Shown in pieces: positions 25,823-35,206 of a DNA stretch of 64,000 nt. Numbering within the stretch: the first letter of the stretch is position 1; each line of letters opens with the position of its first letter. Source of the DNA: Natrinema altunense (lineage in GTDB: Archaea; Halobacteriota; Halobacteria; Halobacteriales; Natrialbaceae); the NCBI RefSeq assembly GCF_000731985.1, contig NZ_JNCS01000007.1, positions 62,001-126,000 on the forward strand, read 5' to 3'. Under the pieces are notes generated by a model. The model was given only the letters and a program-made list of their open reading frames with translations. It was not told the origin of the DNA and did not search any database. A program made the translations under genes and the position numbers.

Positions 25823-25918
25823 CCGACAGAGGGACGACGTACGGGGGTCCGCGTCCCGCCGTCGATAACCACTGCTCGAACCGAGAGACCGGGTTCCCAT
25901 GCGGTTCCCCGCGCCCGG

Positions 25919-26554
25919 CTACTCCGGTGCGCCCTCGAGAATGTCGACCCCGCTCGAGGCCCCGATCCGTTCGGCACCCGCCTCGAGCATGGCCACGGCG
26001 TCCTCGTAGCTGCCGATTCCACCGCTGGCCTTGACGGGGAGGAAGTCACTCATGAGTTCGACGTCGTCGACCGTGGCCCCTCCGTCCGCGAACCCGGTCG
26101 CGGTCTTGACCATCGCGGCGTCGGCCGCCGCCGCGGCCTCGCAGGCGCGCCGTTTCTCCGCGTCGGTCAGGAGCGCGGTTTCGATAATCACCTTGACCGG
26201 AATCGGCACGGCGGCGACCAACTCCCCGAGTTCGTCCCTGACCGCGTCGTCAGCGCCCGCTTTCAGCCGTCCGACGTTGATCACGATGTCGAGTTCGTCC
26301 GCGCCGTCCTGCCAGGCGGCGACTCCCTCCGTTCGCTTCGCGTCGGGCGCGTGCTGTCCATGCGGGAACCCGATCACCGTCGCGAGAGTCACGTCGGGAG
26401 CGTACTCGGCCGCCAGTTCGACCGCGTACGGCGGAATACAGGCGTTCATGCCGTACTCCGTGGCTTCGTCGAGGACACGCCGGACGTCGGCGGGGGTCGT
26501 CTCGGGACCGAGGACGGTGTGGTCGATCAGGGGCGCGAGTTCGCTGCGATCCAT
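25919..26554 (-). CDS. deoC: Deoxyribose-phosphate aldolase
   Basis: DeoC splits 2-deoxyribose 5-phosphate into glyceraldehyde 3-phosphate and acetaldehyde in deoxynucleoside breakdown. The class I aldolase residues are present: Asp89 (ELDIVIN), Schiff-base Lys150 (MVKTATGF) and Lys175 (VKASGGI). The 211 residues match the archaeal form. The open frame extends much further upstream, but the ATG at 26554 starts the first helix ([12 protein letters not shown]). It is divergent from the ribose-1,5-bisphosphate isomerase gene, in line with a nucleoside-sugar salvage neighbourhood. Confidence 0.95.
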   Translation of the reverse strand: MDRSELAPLIDHTVLGPETTPADVRRVLDEATEYGMNACIPPYAVELAAEYAPDVTLATVIGFPHGQHAPDAKRTEGVAAWQDGADELDIVINVGRLKAGADDAVRDELGELVAAVPIPVKVIIETALLTDAEKRRACEAAAAADAAMVKTATGFADGGATVDDVELMSDFLPVKASGGIGSYEDAVAMLEAGAERIGASSGVDILEGAPE

Positions 26555-26789
26555 ATCCGGGCGGACTCGCCGGACGGGCAAAAAGCCGCCCGATCGTCTT
26601 CGACTGGTACCGTTCGTGACCGACACTCGACCCGCGGTGTTGCTGCGATCTCCGCTCGTCGAGGGACGGACTCGAGCCAGCGGTATCGCGTCCGACCGGT
26701 GCCGCGAGCGACGCCGACTCGTCCGCTGACGGGTCCACACGGGACCGACCGACAGCATCCTTTTCAGCGCCGGCGTGTAACTCCCCGGC

Positions 26790-27788
26790 ATGGCCGATGC
26801 CGAACCCGGGGTCGTCCCGGCCGTCGAAGCCACTGCCGACGATATCGCCACCATGGAGATTCGGGGCGCGGCGACGATCGCCGACGCGGCCGCCGCGGCG
26901 CTGGCGACCCAAGCCGAACGCTCCGGGGCCGAGAGCCCGGCGGCGTTCCGACGCCAGCTACGAGCCGCCGCCAGAACGCTCTACGAGACCCGGCCCACCG
27001 CGGTCAGTCTCCCGAACGCCCTCCGGTACGTGCTCCGCGGGATGGACGGCGAGACCGTCGCCGACCTCCGGGCGTCGACGATCGCCCGCGCCGAGGCCTT
27101 CCGTCGGGACCTCGAGCGCGCCCAGGAGACGCTCGGCGAGATCGGCGCGAACCGGCTCCGGGATGGCGACGTCGTGATGACCCACTGCCACTCGACGGAC
27201 GCGCTGGCTTGTATCGACGTCGCCCTCGAGTCGGGGAAAGCGATCGAAGCGATCGTCAAGGAAACCAGGCCGCGCAAACAGGGCCACATCACGGCCCGAC
27301 AGCTCCGGGAGTGGGGCGTTCCGGTGACCGTGATCGTGGACAACGCGGCCCGCCGGTACCTCGACAGGGCGGATCACGTGTTAGTCGGGGCCGACAGCAT
27401 CGCGGCCGACGGCAGCGTGATCAACAAGGTCGGAACGAGTGGGCTCGCGGTCAACGCCCGCGAGCGGGGCGTCCCCGTCATGGTCGCGGCCCAGACGATC
27501 AAACTCCACCCGGACACGATGACGGGCCACACCGTCGAGATCGAACTGCGCGACGAGCGCGAAGTGCTCTCCGACGAGGAGCGAGCGACGATCGTCGGCG
27601 GTGGGGACGACGACGAATCCGCCGCCGAGGACGACGGCCTGACCGTCGACAACCCCGCCTTCGACGTGACGCCGGCGCGGTACGTCGACGCGATCGTCAC
27701 CGAGCGCGGCCAGTTCCCGCCGGAAAGCATCGTGACACTCATGCGAGAGCTCTTCGGCGAGACGACCGACGAACCGTGGACGGCCTGA
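26790..27788 (+). CDS. Ribose-1,5-bisphosphate isomerase
   Basis: This member of the eIF2B-related family converts ribose 1,5-bisphosphate to ribulose 1,5-bisphosphate in archaeal nucleoside degradation. The residues known as catalytic in the Thermococcus enzyme fall at identical numbers: Cys133 (THCHSTD) and Asp202 (VGADSI). The IRGAATIA stretch near the N-terminus and the GTSGLA loop are also typical and separate it from translation factor subunits. The 332-residue length is normal; an acidic insert at about 272-288 is a haloarchaeal trait. It is divergent from deoC, with a PfkB kinase and nucleoside phosphorylase downstream. Confidence 0.94.
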   Translation: MADAEPGVVPAVEATADDIATMEIRGAATIADAAAAALATQAERSGAESPAAFRRQLRAAARTLYETRPTAVSLPNALRYVLRGMDGETVADLRASTIARAEAFRRDLERAQETLGEIGANRLRDGDVVMTHCHSTDALACIDVALESGKAIEAIVKETRPRKQGHITARQLREWGVPVTVIVDNAARRYLDRADHVLVGADSIAADGSVINKVGTSGLAVNARERGVPVMVAAQTIKLHPDTMTGHTVEIELRDEREVLSDEERATIVGGGDDDESAAEDDGLTVDNPAFDVTPARYVDAIVTERGQFPPESIVTLMRELFGETTDEPWTA

Positions 27789-27905
27789 ATCGGCCGCAAA
27801 TCGACGAGCTGCGCTGTATTCGCCGCCGATCGGACTAGAATTTTTCACCGGGCTGAACCTTCGATAATCGGAAAGTGTTAGTTTCTGGTGTGAGCTATTG
27901 GCCCT

Positions 27906-28727
27906 ATGGTATTACCCGAGGGGTTCGTCGTCCCGCCGTGGTACCTGCTGGTACCGGTTATCGTCATCCTCGGCAGCATCATCGCACTGCTGTGGGCGCT
28001 CGAGCCGCCGGTGACCGACCGGACGGTCATCGCCTTCGCGCCGTGGATGATGTTCGGTGCGACGCTCCACGTCCTCTACAAACTGGCCGCGTTCCCGCCG
28101 AGCATCGAGCCGTTGTTTACCGCGCCGATGGTCTATGCGGTGACGGCGACCGTCGCGGGGGCCGTCTGGATCGTCGCCGTCTTCCTCCACGTCGGCGGCC
28201 TCCAGCGGACGATCCCCCGGTTCGTCGGCATCGCCGGCACGGCGTTTTTCACCGTCTTCGCGACCGGCGCGCTCCTGCTCGGCCTCGAGACCGGGACCAT
28301 CGCGCCCTTTTGGCCGGTTATCGGCGTCGTCGCCGCCGGCATCGTCACCGCGGTCGTCTGGCTCGTGGTGAGTCTCTGGGTCACCGACATCGCGGCGACC
28401 ACGGGCGCGACGGGCGTCCTCGTCGTCTTCGGCCACGCGTTGGACGGCGTCACGACCGCGATCGGATACGACGTCCTCGCGGCCGGCGAGGACGTCCCGC
28501 TTTCCCTGTTGATCCTCGAGGCCGGCGAGGCGCTGCCGACCGCCGAGTACATCGGTGCCGGGTGGCTGTTCGTCCTCGTCAAGGTCGTCCTCGCGGTGGT
28601 CATCCTCGGTCTCTTCCGCGAGTACGTCGAGGACCGACCCCAGCAGGCCCGGACCGTCCTCGCGTTGGTCGCCGCGGTCGGGCTCGGACCCGCCGTTCAC
28701 AACACGCTGTTGTTCGCGGTCGGCTGA
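27906..28727 (+). CDS. DUF63 family polytopic membrane protein
   Basis: This 273-residue integral membrane protein has about seven or eight helices spread evenly from residue 10 to the end. It matches the archaeal DUF63 family in the segments PWMMFGATLHVLYK and FGHALDGVTTAIGYD, which carry the conserved polar residues. The function is unknown. An AT-rich stretch (about 27860-27880) precedes it at suitable distance. It sits between two enzymes of pentose metabolism on the same strand, but its own promoter suggests a separate transcript. Confidence 0.88.
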   Translation: MVLPEGFVVPPWYLLVPVIVILGSIIALLWALEPPVTDRTVIAFAPWMMFGATLHVLYKLAAFPPSIEPLFTAPMVYAVTATVAGAVWIVAVFLHVGGLQRTIPRFVGIAGTAFFTVFATGALLLGLETGTIAPFWPVIGVVAAGIVTAVVWLVVSLWVTDIAATTGATGVLVVFGHALDGVTTAIGYDVLAAGEDVPLSLLILEAGEALPTAEYIGAGWLFVLVKVVLAVVILGLFREYVEDRPQQARTVLALVAAVGLGPAVHNTLLFAVG

Positions 28728-28804
28728 GCGCCCCCTCCCGTCGGGCGTCCGTCCGTCGTCACCTAGGTTTTTGCCGCGCGCGGTCGTCGTCCCACTGTCA
28801 TCGA

Positions 28805-29689
28805 ATGGATTCGGTTACGGTACTCGCCGCCGGACACGTCAACTGGGACGTGACCCTCCGCGTCGACAGGTTCCCCGAACCCGACGGCGAGGCGTCGATC
28901 CGATCGCAACGCCAGTCCGGCGGCGGCAGCGCCGCCAACGTCGCCGCCGCACTCGCCGGTCTCGAGGTCGAGACCGGGCTGATCGGCAGCGTCGGCGACG
29001 ACGATCACGGCCTACTCGCCCGCCGTGAACTCGAGAACGCGGGCGTCTCGCTGTCCGGCGTGCGCGTGGTCGAGGGGGCCGAAACGGCGGTCAAGTACCT
29101 CCTCGTCGACGAGACGGGGGAGGTCGCGATACTCGGCAACGACGGGGTCAACGAGGCGGTCACGCCCGACGATGTCGACCCGGAGCGGGTTCGGTCGGCC
29201 GATCACGTTCACCTCACGGGGCAACGGCCGGACACCGCCGCTGCGATCGCCCGGATCGCGAGCGACGCGGGGCGGACCGTCAGTTTCGATCCCGGCCGCC
29301 GGCTCGCGGACCGGGAGTACGGCGAGGCGCTCGCGCTCGCGGACGTCGTCTTCGTGACCGAGCGGGAAGCCACGGTGCTGTTCGGGGACGATCGGACCGA
29401 CGCGGCCGACGGGAGCATCATCGTCGTCACTTGCGGAGCCGACGGGGCCGAAGCGTACACCCCGGACCGGACCGTCGTTCACGCGGGATTCGATGTCGAT
29501 CCCGTCGATACCGCCGGAGCGGGCGACGCCTTCGCCGCCGGCTTTCTCGCGACGTGGCTCGAGGGAGCGGATATCGACCGTGCGGTCGCGTACGGGAACG
29601 CCTGTGGGGCGCTGACTGCGGGTCGCGACGGTGCACGGAGCGCGCCGACGGCCGCGGCCGTCGAGGACGTTCTCACGGAGCGGTCGTAA
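28805..29689 (+). CDS. PfkB family sugar kinase, candidate ribose-1-phosphate kinase
   Basis: This 294-residue ribokinase-fold enzyme has both PfkB signatures: SGGGSAANVA at 38-47 and DTAGAGDAFAAGF at 235-247, with catalytic Asp241. In haloarchaea that carry ribose-1,5-bisphosphate isomerase without RuBisCO, an ATP-dependent PfkB kinase phosphorylates ribose 1-phosphate. The position of this gene between the isomerase and a nucleoside phosphorylase makes that substrate likely. It could also act on another sugar or nucleoside, since family members differ by few residues. Confidence 0.9.
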   Translation: MDSVTVLAAGHVNWDVTLRVDRFPEPDGEASIRSQRQSGGGSAANVAAALAGLEVETGLIGSVGDDDHGLLARRELENAGVSLSGVRVVEGAETAVKYLLVDETGEVAILGNDGVNEAVTPDDVDPERVRSADHVHLTGQRPDTAAAIARIASDAGRTVSFDPGRRLADREYGEALALADVVFVTEREATVLFGDDRTDAADGSIIVVTCGADGAEAYTPDRTVVHAGFDVDPVDTAGAGDAFAAGFLATWLEGADIDRAVAYGNACGALTAGRDGARSAPTAAAVEDVLTERS

Positions 29690-29829
29690 CCGATGGATTC
29701 TTATGAGCCGTGTGAACGGGGGCCAGTACCGCAGTCACGCGATTCTCACCGGGTGTCGTCTGACGGTAGTTATATGCGTGGGGACGTTGGCCACCTGAGT
29801 GAACAGTCACGATCCCGTGACTGAGAGAC

Positions 29830-30132
29830 ATGACGGAAGGAAGGGTAAACGACTCGAACGGATGCGGCCTCAGACGGCCGGTCCGGTACGAGCGACGAGC
29901 GGACGAACCGCCGAGTATCGCCGCTGCGATGGCACTGGCCCGGTATTACGGTGACGACGCCACCGGGACCAGCACGCAGCTCTACGAGTACATCGATCCG
30001 GACGCACTCGACAGCCTCTTCGCCGAGACGAACCGCGGCGATACCCGGACGACAGGGCTGGTCGAGTTCGAGATCGACGACGCGGTCGTTACGATCCGTC
30101 CGGAGCGCGTCGATGTTCGTCCGGCCGAGTGA
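29830..30132 (+). CDS. HalOD1 output-domain protein (100 aa)
   Basis: The C-terminal 70 residues follow the HalOD1 pattern: SIAAAMALARYYG, then LYEYIDPDALDSLF, a short strand LVEFEIDDAVVTI and a final valine-rich strand. HalOD1 is a haloarchaea-specific domain often fused to sensor or response-regulator modules, and it also occurs alone as here. Its biochemical role is not known. The N-terminal 27 residues are basic and variable. It is monocistronic, 122 bases before the nucleoside phosphorylase. Confidence 0.85.
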   Translation: MTEGRVNDSNGCGLRRPVRYERRADEPPSIAAAMALARYYGDDATGTSTQLYEYIDPDALDSLFAETNRGDTRTTGLVEFEIDDAVVTIRPERVDVRPAE

Positions 30133-30254
30133 GATCGCGGGCGTAGCCGCCGTCGAGCGGGAGAAAGGGGTGGCGTCGAGGATCGCCGGTCGCACCGATC
30201 GCTGCGTGGCCCTCCCTCGAACCTTTTTTGCCACCGCCCACGGAACCCGACGGT

Positions 30255-30983
30255 ATGGCGACGCAGCCACACTTGTTGGTCGACGACGGCGACTTGACAG
30301 ACATCGCGCTCATTCCGGGCGATCCCGGGCGGGTCGATCGCATCGCCGACCACTGCGACGAATCGGAGACGATCGCACAGAACCGCGAGTACAAGGTCGT
30401 CAACGCCACCTACGAGGGTCGGGAGCTGACGATTTGTTCGACGGGGATCGGCTGCCCCTCCGCCGCGATCGCTATCGAAGAGCTGGCAAACGTCGGCGTC
30501 GAGACGTTCATCCGCGTCGGCACGACCGGCGCGCTCCAGTCGGGTATCGAGATCGGTGACATGATCGTCGCGACCGGCGCGGCGAAAAACGAGGGGACCT
30601 CGAAACGGTACGAGGCCCCCGAGTACCCCGCGGTTCCGGACTACGACGTGCTGTCGGCGTTAGCGGACGCCGCCGAGGCGAACGACGAGGACGTCCACGT
30701 CGGCCCGATCGCCTCCGACGACGCCTACTACGCCGAGACCGACGCGGCCGTCGACGACTGGGAGGCCGCCGGCATGCTCGCCGTCGAGATGGAGGCCGCC
30801 GCCGTCTTCTCGCTGGCCCGCCGCAAGGGCCTGCGCGCCGGTGCGATCTGTACCGTCGACGGGAACCTCGTCGAAGGGACCCAGAAGGGAACCGCCACAG
30901 AGGACGACGAACTCCCCGAGAAGGCCAAGAACAACGTCGGCCGCGCGATCGATCTCTCGCTCGAGGCCGCGACCCACCTGTAA
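30255..30983 (+). CDS. Nucleoside phosphorylase (PNP/UDP family)
   Basis: This phosphorolytic enzyme releases a base from a nucleoside, giving ribose 1-phosphate. Family motifs are clear: ALIPGDPGRVDRI (phosphate-binding), CSTGIGCPSAAIAIEEL, IRVGTTGAL and the ribose-binding VEMEAAA. The 242 residues fit hexameric uridine/guanosine phosphorylases. Together with the PfkB kinase and ribose-1,5-bisphosphate isomerase nearby it could feed ribose into the non-carboxylating pentose bisphosphate route described for haloarchaea. Base preference is not readable from the sequence. The start ATG follows a T-rich element (ccttttttgcc, about 30220-30230). Confidence 0.92.
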   Translation: MATQPHLLVDDGDLTDIALIPGDPGRVDRIADHCDESETIAQNREYKVVNATYEGRELTICSTGIGCPSAAIAIEELANVGVETFIRVGTTGALQSGIEIGDMIVATGAAKNEGTSKRYEAPEYPAVPDYDVLSALADAAEANDEDVHVGPIASDDAYYAETDAAVDDWEAAGMLAVEMEAAAVFSLARRKGLRAGAICTVDGNLVEGTQKGTATEDDELPEKAKNNVGRAIDLSLEAATHL

Positions 30984-31132
30984 CGGATCGACGCGAGCCG
31001 GTCGTCGCGAGTCGAGCGACGGCCGTTACTGCTCCGCTCTCGAGCGACCGAACAGCCGTTCGCGAAGCGATCGCTCGGTCGGCCGCTCGGCCGGTGAGGA
31101 ACACCCCACCGACACCGTGCGTCGCGCTGTCG

Positions 31133-31936
31133 TTACGCCGCCGTGAGCCGTTCGGCCAGCGTCGTCGTCCGCTCGGTCAGCGTTTCGGTCGTCTCGGAGG
31201 CTCCCTGGAGCCGGTCGTTGATCGTCGTGAACAGTCCCTCGAACGCGAGGGTGCCGTCGTCCTTGCGCCACGCCGCCGTCTCGCGGGCCGTGAGCCCACA
31301 GGTCGCACACGACTCGCCCTCGAGCGACTCGAAACAGCCCTGACAGCGCTCGAGGCCGATGGGGACCGTTTCGCTCAGTGCGACGACCTCGCGGAGTGTC
31401 GACTGGAGGTCCGCCGCGGTGTCCGAAAACGCCGCGAGCGCGCGCCGGGTCGCCGGCTCGTATCCCTCGTCGTCGAGCGCCGCGAGTCGCTCGAGTCGGG
31501 CGTCGACGACGGCGATGGCGAGCAGAATGTCGCGCCTGGTTCGGCGATACTCCGAGACCGAGTCGTCGACGGCGGCGTCGGTCCCCGTTTCGAGGGCGGA
31601 CTCGAGGGTCGACGGGAGCGCCGTCGCCAGCGACGCGAAGTCGGCGACCGCCGAGATCGTCGTTCCCTGGAGTCGGGTGGTCTCCCGGACGAGGTGAAAC
31701 AACTCGTCGGTCGCGATCGGCTCCGTCGCTGCCGGCTCCTCGAGCGTCTCGAAACACTCGTCACAGACGGTAACGAGCGCACTCTCGTGGACCTGCCCCT
31801 CGAGCGGGATGTCGCCGACGGGGTAGGCTCGGAGCGTCGCCGGATCGTCGCCGCCGTCGGTCCCGCAGTGGCGACACGTGAACGCGTCGCGGTCGAAAAC
31901 GGACTCTCGGTCGGCACGCCAGTCGCGTGAAGTCAC
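31133..31936 (-). CDS. HNH-like/zinc-ribbon protein of unknown role
   Basis: Residues 10-65 resemble an HNH endonuclease fold (SVFDRDAFTCRHCG, with a second knuckle CDEC at 58-61), but the His-His catalytic residues before the second knuckle are not evident, so activity is doubtful. A middle helical part (about 75-190) is followed by a C-terminal zinc ribbon with Cys198, Cys201, Cys210 and Cys213. The start used is GTG at 31936, because the residues beyond it in the long open frame are arginine/proline-rich and antisense to another gene. It may bind nucleic acids. Confidence 0.72.
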   Translation of the reverse strand: MTSRDWRADRESVFDRDAFTCRHCGTDGGDDPATLRAYPVGDIPLEGQVHESALVTVCDECFETLEEPAATEPIATDELFHLVRETTRLQGTTISAVADFASLATALPSTLESALETGTDAAVDDSVSEYRRTRRDILLAIAVVDARLERLAALDDEGYEPATRRALAAFSDTAADLQSTLREVVALSETVPIGLERCQGCFESLEGESCATCGLTARETAAWRKDDGTLAFEGLFTTINDRLQGASETTETLTERTTTLAERLTAA

Positions 31937-32053
31937 GGGCGAGCGAAGACAGCGCGGCGACAAAAACGCTCCGACAGTCGCGCGGCCGACGCCCGTTGCT
32001 ATCCCGCTCGGCGAGTGCGAAATATTAACACACCGCCGGTCGTACCTCGGCCT

Positions 32054-32767
32054 ATGAACGACACGCCGGACGACACGGACCGACCGGAAGAATCGGCCGC
32101 GGCCGACGGGGACGAGTTCGACTTCGAGCGCGCGTACGACCGCGCCGACCTCGCCGCCGTCTTCCGCGAGTTCGCGACCGCCTTCGAGTCCGGCCGCCCC
32201 GTCCGCCTGACCGGCGCGGACCGGACCGCTAGGATCGCCGTCCCGGAGCGGGTCGTCGCCGAATTCGAGGCCGAGTACGCTTCCGACGCCGACCCGCCGG
32301 TCGGCGAACTCGAACTCGAACTCGAGTGGGACGACCCCGAAGGCTCGAGCGTTCGCCTCTTCGACCGCGATTCGACCGCCGACACTGCCGAGTCCGCCGC
32401 AGCCGACGGGACCGACGGAGCCGACGAGCGCGGTACGGAGGCGGACCCGACGGCCGTCGATCCCGCGGCGGCGGTGATGCCCCTCGACGTGGATGCGGAC
32501 CACGACGCTGGGACGGACGGCGTCGAGACGGCCGAGACGGCGGTGACGACCGACGGGGAGACCGACCGACCGGACGACTCGGGCCGGACCAGCCGCTTCG
32601 AGGTCTACGAGGACAAGGCGGGCCAGTGGCGCTGGCGGCTCGTCCACTGGAACGGGAACATCGTCGCCGACAGCGGCGAAGGGTACAGTTCGCGATCGAA
32701 CGCCGAACGGGCGGCCCGGGGCGTCATGCGCAGCGCACCGACGGCGAGTATTCGGCGACTCGAGTAG
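32054..32767 (+). CDS. Amphi-Trp domain fused to DUF1508 domain (HVO_2922-like)
   Basis: This 237-residue protein has two separable domains. Residues about 25-100 match the amphi-Trp pattern (LAAVFREFATAFESGRPVRL, then a strand pair ending GELELELEW). An acidic, disordered linker of about 75 residues follows. Residues about 180-237 match DUF1508 (SRFEVYEDKAGQWRWRLVHW, then ADSGEGYSSRSNAERA). DUF1508 proteins such as HVO_2922 dimerise and have unknown function. TATA-like aaatatt (about 32028-32034) is well spaced from the ATG. Confidence 0.85.
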   Translation: MNDTPDDTDRPEESAAADGDEFDFERAYDRADLAAVFREFATAFESGRPVRLTGADRTARIAVPERVVAEFEAEYASDADPPVGELELELEWDDPEGSSVRLFDRDSTADTAESAAADGTDGADERGTEADPTAVDPAAAVMPLDVDADHDAGTDGVETAETAVTTDGETDRPDDSGRTSRFEVYEDKAGQWRWRLVHWNGNIVADSGEGYSSRSNAERAARGVMRSAPTASIRRLE

Positions 32768-32783
32768 ACGCGCCGTCGGCGAA

Positions 32784-33521
32784 CTACGGCCGAACGTCGT
32801 CGGCCTCGAGATCCACGTCGAGCTCCGCGGAGTGGTCGACCCGTTCGTACTCGAGTATGGGCGTGGTATCGTCGGGGACGGCGTTGTACTCCCGGAGGAA
32901 TCCGACGATACCGCGCTTGCCGCCGAAATCACCGCGGTACTGCCGGAACAGTCGCGGGACCGTCGCGGTGTTCGCCGCGTCGTCGTAGGTGACGTTTTCC
33001 TCGAGGAACCACTCGATCGCGATGTCGAGTTCCTCGTCGACGTCTCGCGGCGAATAGACCGCGATCGGCGGGCAGTGCTCCGAGCTATGACCCAGCGCGA
33101 AGTGCACGCGCGGGTCGCAGTCGGCGAGTCGGAACTGCCGTTCGAACGAGGAGGGGAACAGCCGAGGGAGGTAGCCAAAGCCCCACGGCTGCTTCGAACT
33201 GCGGAGCAGCCCGTGCTCGATGTCGTTGAGGCTCAGCCAGACCCCGCCCACGGGGATCTGGTCGCGCGCGAAGAACTTCCAGCTGTCGAGGAGCCCGCCC
33301 TCGCCCAGGTCGGGCTCTTCCTCCTCTAACAGCAACTGAGCGTAGGCGTTGTAGCAGTTGAGCCAGAAGGAGAGTTTCTCCTCGCGACTGGCGAGTGCCC
33401 GCTCGAGTTGCGATCGCTCGACCGACGCCAGATGCTCCCGCAGCGGGTCGGCGTCGCCCTCGGTCTTGACCGTATACAGGAGATCGGCCGAGAGCGAGAG
33501 GGGATCGAGCTGGGTCGACAT
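32784..33521 (-). CDS. DUF547 domain protein
   Basis: This 245-residue soluble protein matches DUF547, with EKLSFWLNCYNAYAQLLL, FARDQIPVGGVWLSLNDIEHGLLR and DPRVHFALGHSSEHCPPIAVY. These are the conserved blocks holding the Cys and His residues that make this family look like a papain/transglutaminase-type hydrolase. No activity has been shown for haloarchaeal members. It is convergent with the preceding gene and divergent from the AI-2E-type transporter. No signal peptide is seen. Confidence 0.88.
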   Translation of the reverse strand: MSTQLDPLSLSADLLYTVKTEGDADPLREHLASVERSQLERALASREEKLSFWLNCYNAYAQLLLEEEEPDLGEGGLLDSWKFFARDQIPVGGVWLSLNDIEHGLLRSSKQPWGFGYLPRLFPSSFERQFRLADCDPRVHFALGHSSEHCPPIAVYSPRDVDEELDIAIEWFLEENVTYDDAANTATVPRLFRQYRGDFGGKRGIVGFLREYNAVPDDTTPILEYERVDHSAELDVDLEADDVRP

Positions 33522-33606
33522 TCGGGTCGAAATTCACCGAGCAGGCTCTTGAAGCCGTGTGACGAATTCACACGACAGTCCGGTGTGGGAACAGGTCCAA
33601 GCCGTG

Positions 33607-33614
33607 GTTTTATG
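33607..33614 (+). promoter_or_regulatory. TATA box that fixes the AI-2E-type transporter start
   Basis: The element gttttatg lies 25-32 bases before the GTG at 33639. The ATG at 33612 lies inside this TATA box and therefore cannot be the start of a transcript made from it. Confidence 0.65.
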
Positions 33615-33638
33615 CCGACGTGTTCGAAAATAAGCAGC

Positions 33639-34658
33639 GTGAATCTCAGCAAGGGGTTCCTCCTCGCGCTCATCGCTGTCTTTGCGTACCTCTCGTTGTT
33701 GCTCGTCCTGCCGTTTACCCAGTACATCCTGGGTGCCATCCTCATCGCGTACGTCCTCTATCCCATTCAGGAGCGCCTCGAGCAGCGCGTGTCGCCCTCG
33801 ATCGCCGCCGGCGGACTCGTCGCGCTCGCGATCGCCGGCTTCGTCGTCCCGCTGCTCGTCGTCGTCGCGGCGGTCGCCAGCGACGCCCGGCGGCTCCTCG
33901 AGCAGGTCAACACCGACTCGCTGGAGATGGCCGAACTCGAGCGGGCGATCGAGGAACAGACCGGCCGGACCGTCGACCTGCCGTCGGTGCTCGCCGACGC
34001 CGCACAGAACGTCGGGTCGGTGGTGCTCGGCCGTTCGACCGAGTGGTTCAGTGCGATCACGCACGTCCTGGTCGGGTTGGGACTCGCCGTCTTCCTGCTG
34101 TATTACTTACTCAAAGACGGCAGCGAGCTCCTGGCCTGGATGCGGGAGCTGACGCCGCTTCCGGGCGACGTTCAGGACGACTTCTATCGGCGGCTGGACG
34201 AGGTCATGTGGGCCGTCCTCGCCGGACACGTCCTGATTGCGATCATCCAGGGGACGATCGCCGGACTCGGACTCCTCGCGACCGGCGTTCCCAACGCCGC
34301 GTTCTGGACGTTCGTCATGATCATCCTCTCGCTGATCCCGTTGATCGGATCGTTCATGGTGTGGGGGCCGGCCGTGATCTACCTCGGACTGACTGGCGAC
34401 CTCCTGCTCGCCGCCGGGTTGTTCGGATACAGCGTGATCGTCGTCGGCCTCTCCGACGACTACCTCCGGCCGATCGTCGTCGATCGCTACGCCGAGCTCA
34501 ACCCCGCCGTCATCATTCTCGGGGTGCTCGGCGGCGTCTACGCGTTCGGCGTTATGGGGCTGTTCTACGGCCCCGTCGTCCTCGGCGCGCTGATCGCGAC
34601 GCTGTCGGTCATGAACGACCACTACGACCGCCTCGAGAACGAACCCGGAATGCAGTGA
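33639..34658 (+). CDS. AI-2E family transporter-like membrane protein
   Basis: This 339-residue protein has seven or eight membrane helices and the typical long soluble segment after helix 3 (about 85-140). The family-defining C-terminal half (LAGHVLIAIIQGTIAGLGLL, then ILSLIPLIGSFMVWGP and FYGPVVLGALI) is well preserved. The family includes the AI-2 exporter TqsA, Na+/H+ antiporters and uncharacterised exporters, so the substrate is open. GTG at 33639 is chosen as a leaderless start; an in-frame ATG at 33612 would add nine residues but overlaps the TATA box. Confidence 0.88.
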   Translation: MNLSKGFLLALIAVFAYLSLLLVLPFTQYILGAILIAYVLYPIQERLEQRVSPSIAAGGLVALAIAGFVVPLLVVVAAVASDARRLLEQVNTDSLEMAELERAIEEQTGRTVDLPSVLADAAQNVGSVVLGRSTEWFSAITHVLVGLGLAVFLLYYLLKDGSELLAWMRELTPLPGDVQDDFYRRLDEVMWAVLAGHVLIAIIQGTIAGLGLLATGVPNAAFWTFVMIILSLIPLIGSFMVWGPAVIYLGLTGDLLLAAGLFGYSVIVVGLSDDYLRPIVVDRYAELNPAVIILGVLGGVYAFGVMGLFYGPVVLGALIATLSVMNDHYDRLENEPGMQ

Positions 34659-34678
34659 CTGGCCGGCGAGTCGCGGCC

Positions 34679-35206
34679 CTACTGTGGCTCCCGTGTCCCC
34701 GCGAGTAATTCGTCGACGAGCCGCGTGAACCGATCGACGAGCCGATCGGGAACCGTCGGCGTCACCGTCGTCAGTAGTCGCCCCGTCGCTTCGGGTTCCG
34801 CGAGTTCGAGGACGACGCGGTTCCGCTCGTCGTAGCGCTTCTCGACGAGGCCGTGATCGACCAGCCGGTCGACGTGATACTCGAGCGTGCTCCGAGCGAT
34901 ATCGAGGGCGTCGGTGATCGCTCCGGGGCCGGCCGGTTCGTGCTCGATCAGGTAGACGACGATCTCGCGGGCGGTTTCCCGCCGAAACAGTGCCAGTGCG
35001 GCTCGCTCCCACTCGTCGTACGTCGGCGGGTAGTAGTGGGTCCGGCCGTAGAACTCCTCGCGGACGAGTCGCCCCTCTTCGCGCAGCAGTCGGACGTGGT
35101 ACTGGACCTGTCCCGGCGCGAAGTCGGACTCCCTGACGAGTTCGTTGAAATGGACGCCGGCGTTCGCGCCGACGTGTGTCCGAATCCGTTCTCGAGTATC
35201 AGTCAT
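34679..35206 (-). CDS. Double winged-helix transcriptional regulator
   Basis: The 175 residues contain two winged-helix modules: residues 1-60 (HFNELVRESDFAPGQVQYHV) and about 65-135 (AITDALDIARSTLEYHVDRL). The same two-module layout occurs in the regulator at 45829-46446. Both recognition helices look intact. No ligand-binding domain is present. It converges on the AI-2E-type transporter with 20 bases between stops, which says little about its targets. Confidence 0.85.
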   Translation of the reverse strand: MTDTRERIRTHVGANAGVHFNELVRESDFAPGQVQYHVRLLREEGRLVREEFYGRTHYYPPTYDEWERAALALFRRETAREIVVYLIEHEPAGPGAITDALDIARSTLEYHVDRLVDHGLVEKRYDERNRVVLELAEPEATGRLLTTVTPTVPDRLVDRFTRLVDELLAGTREPQ

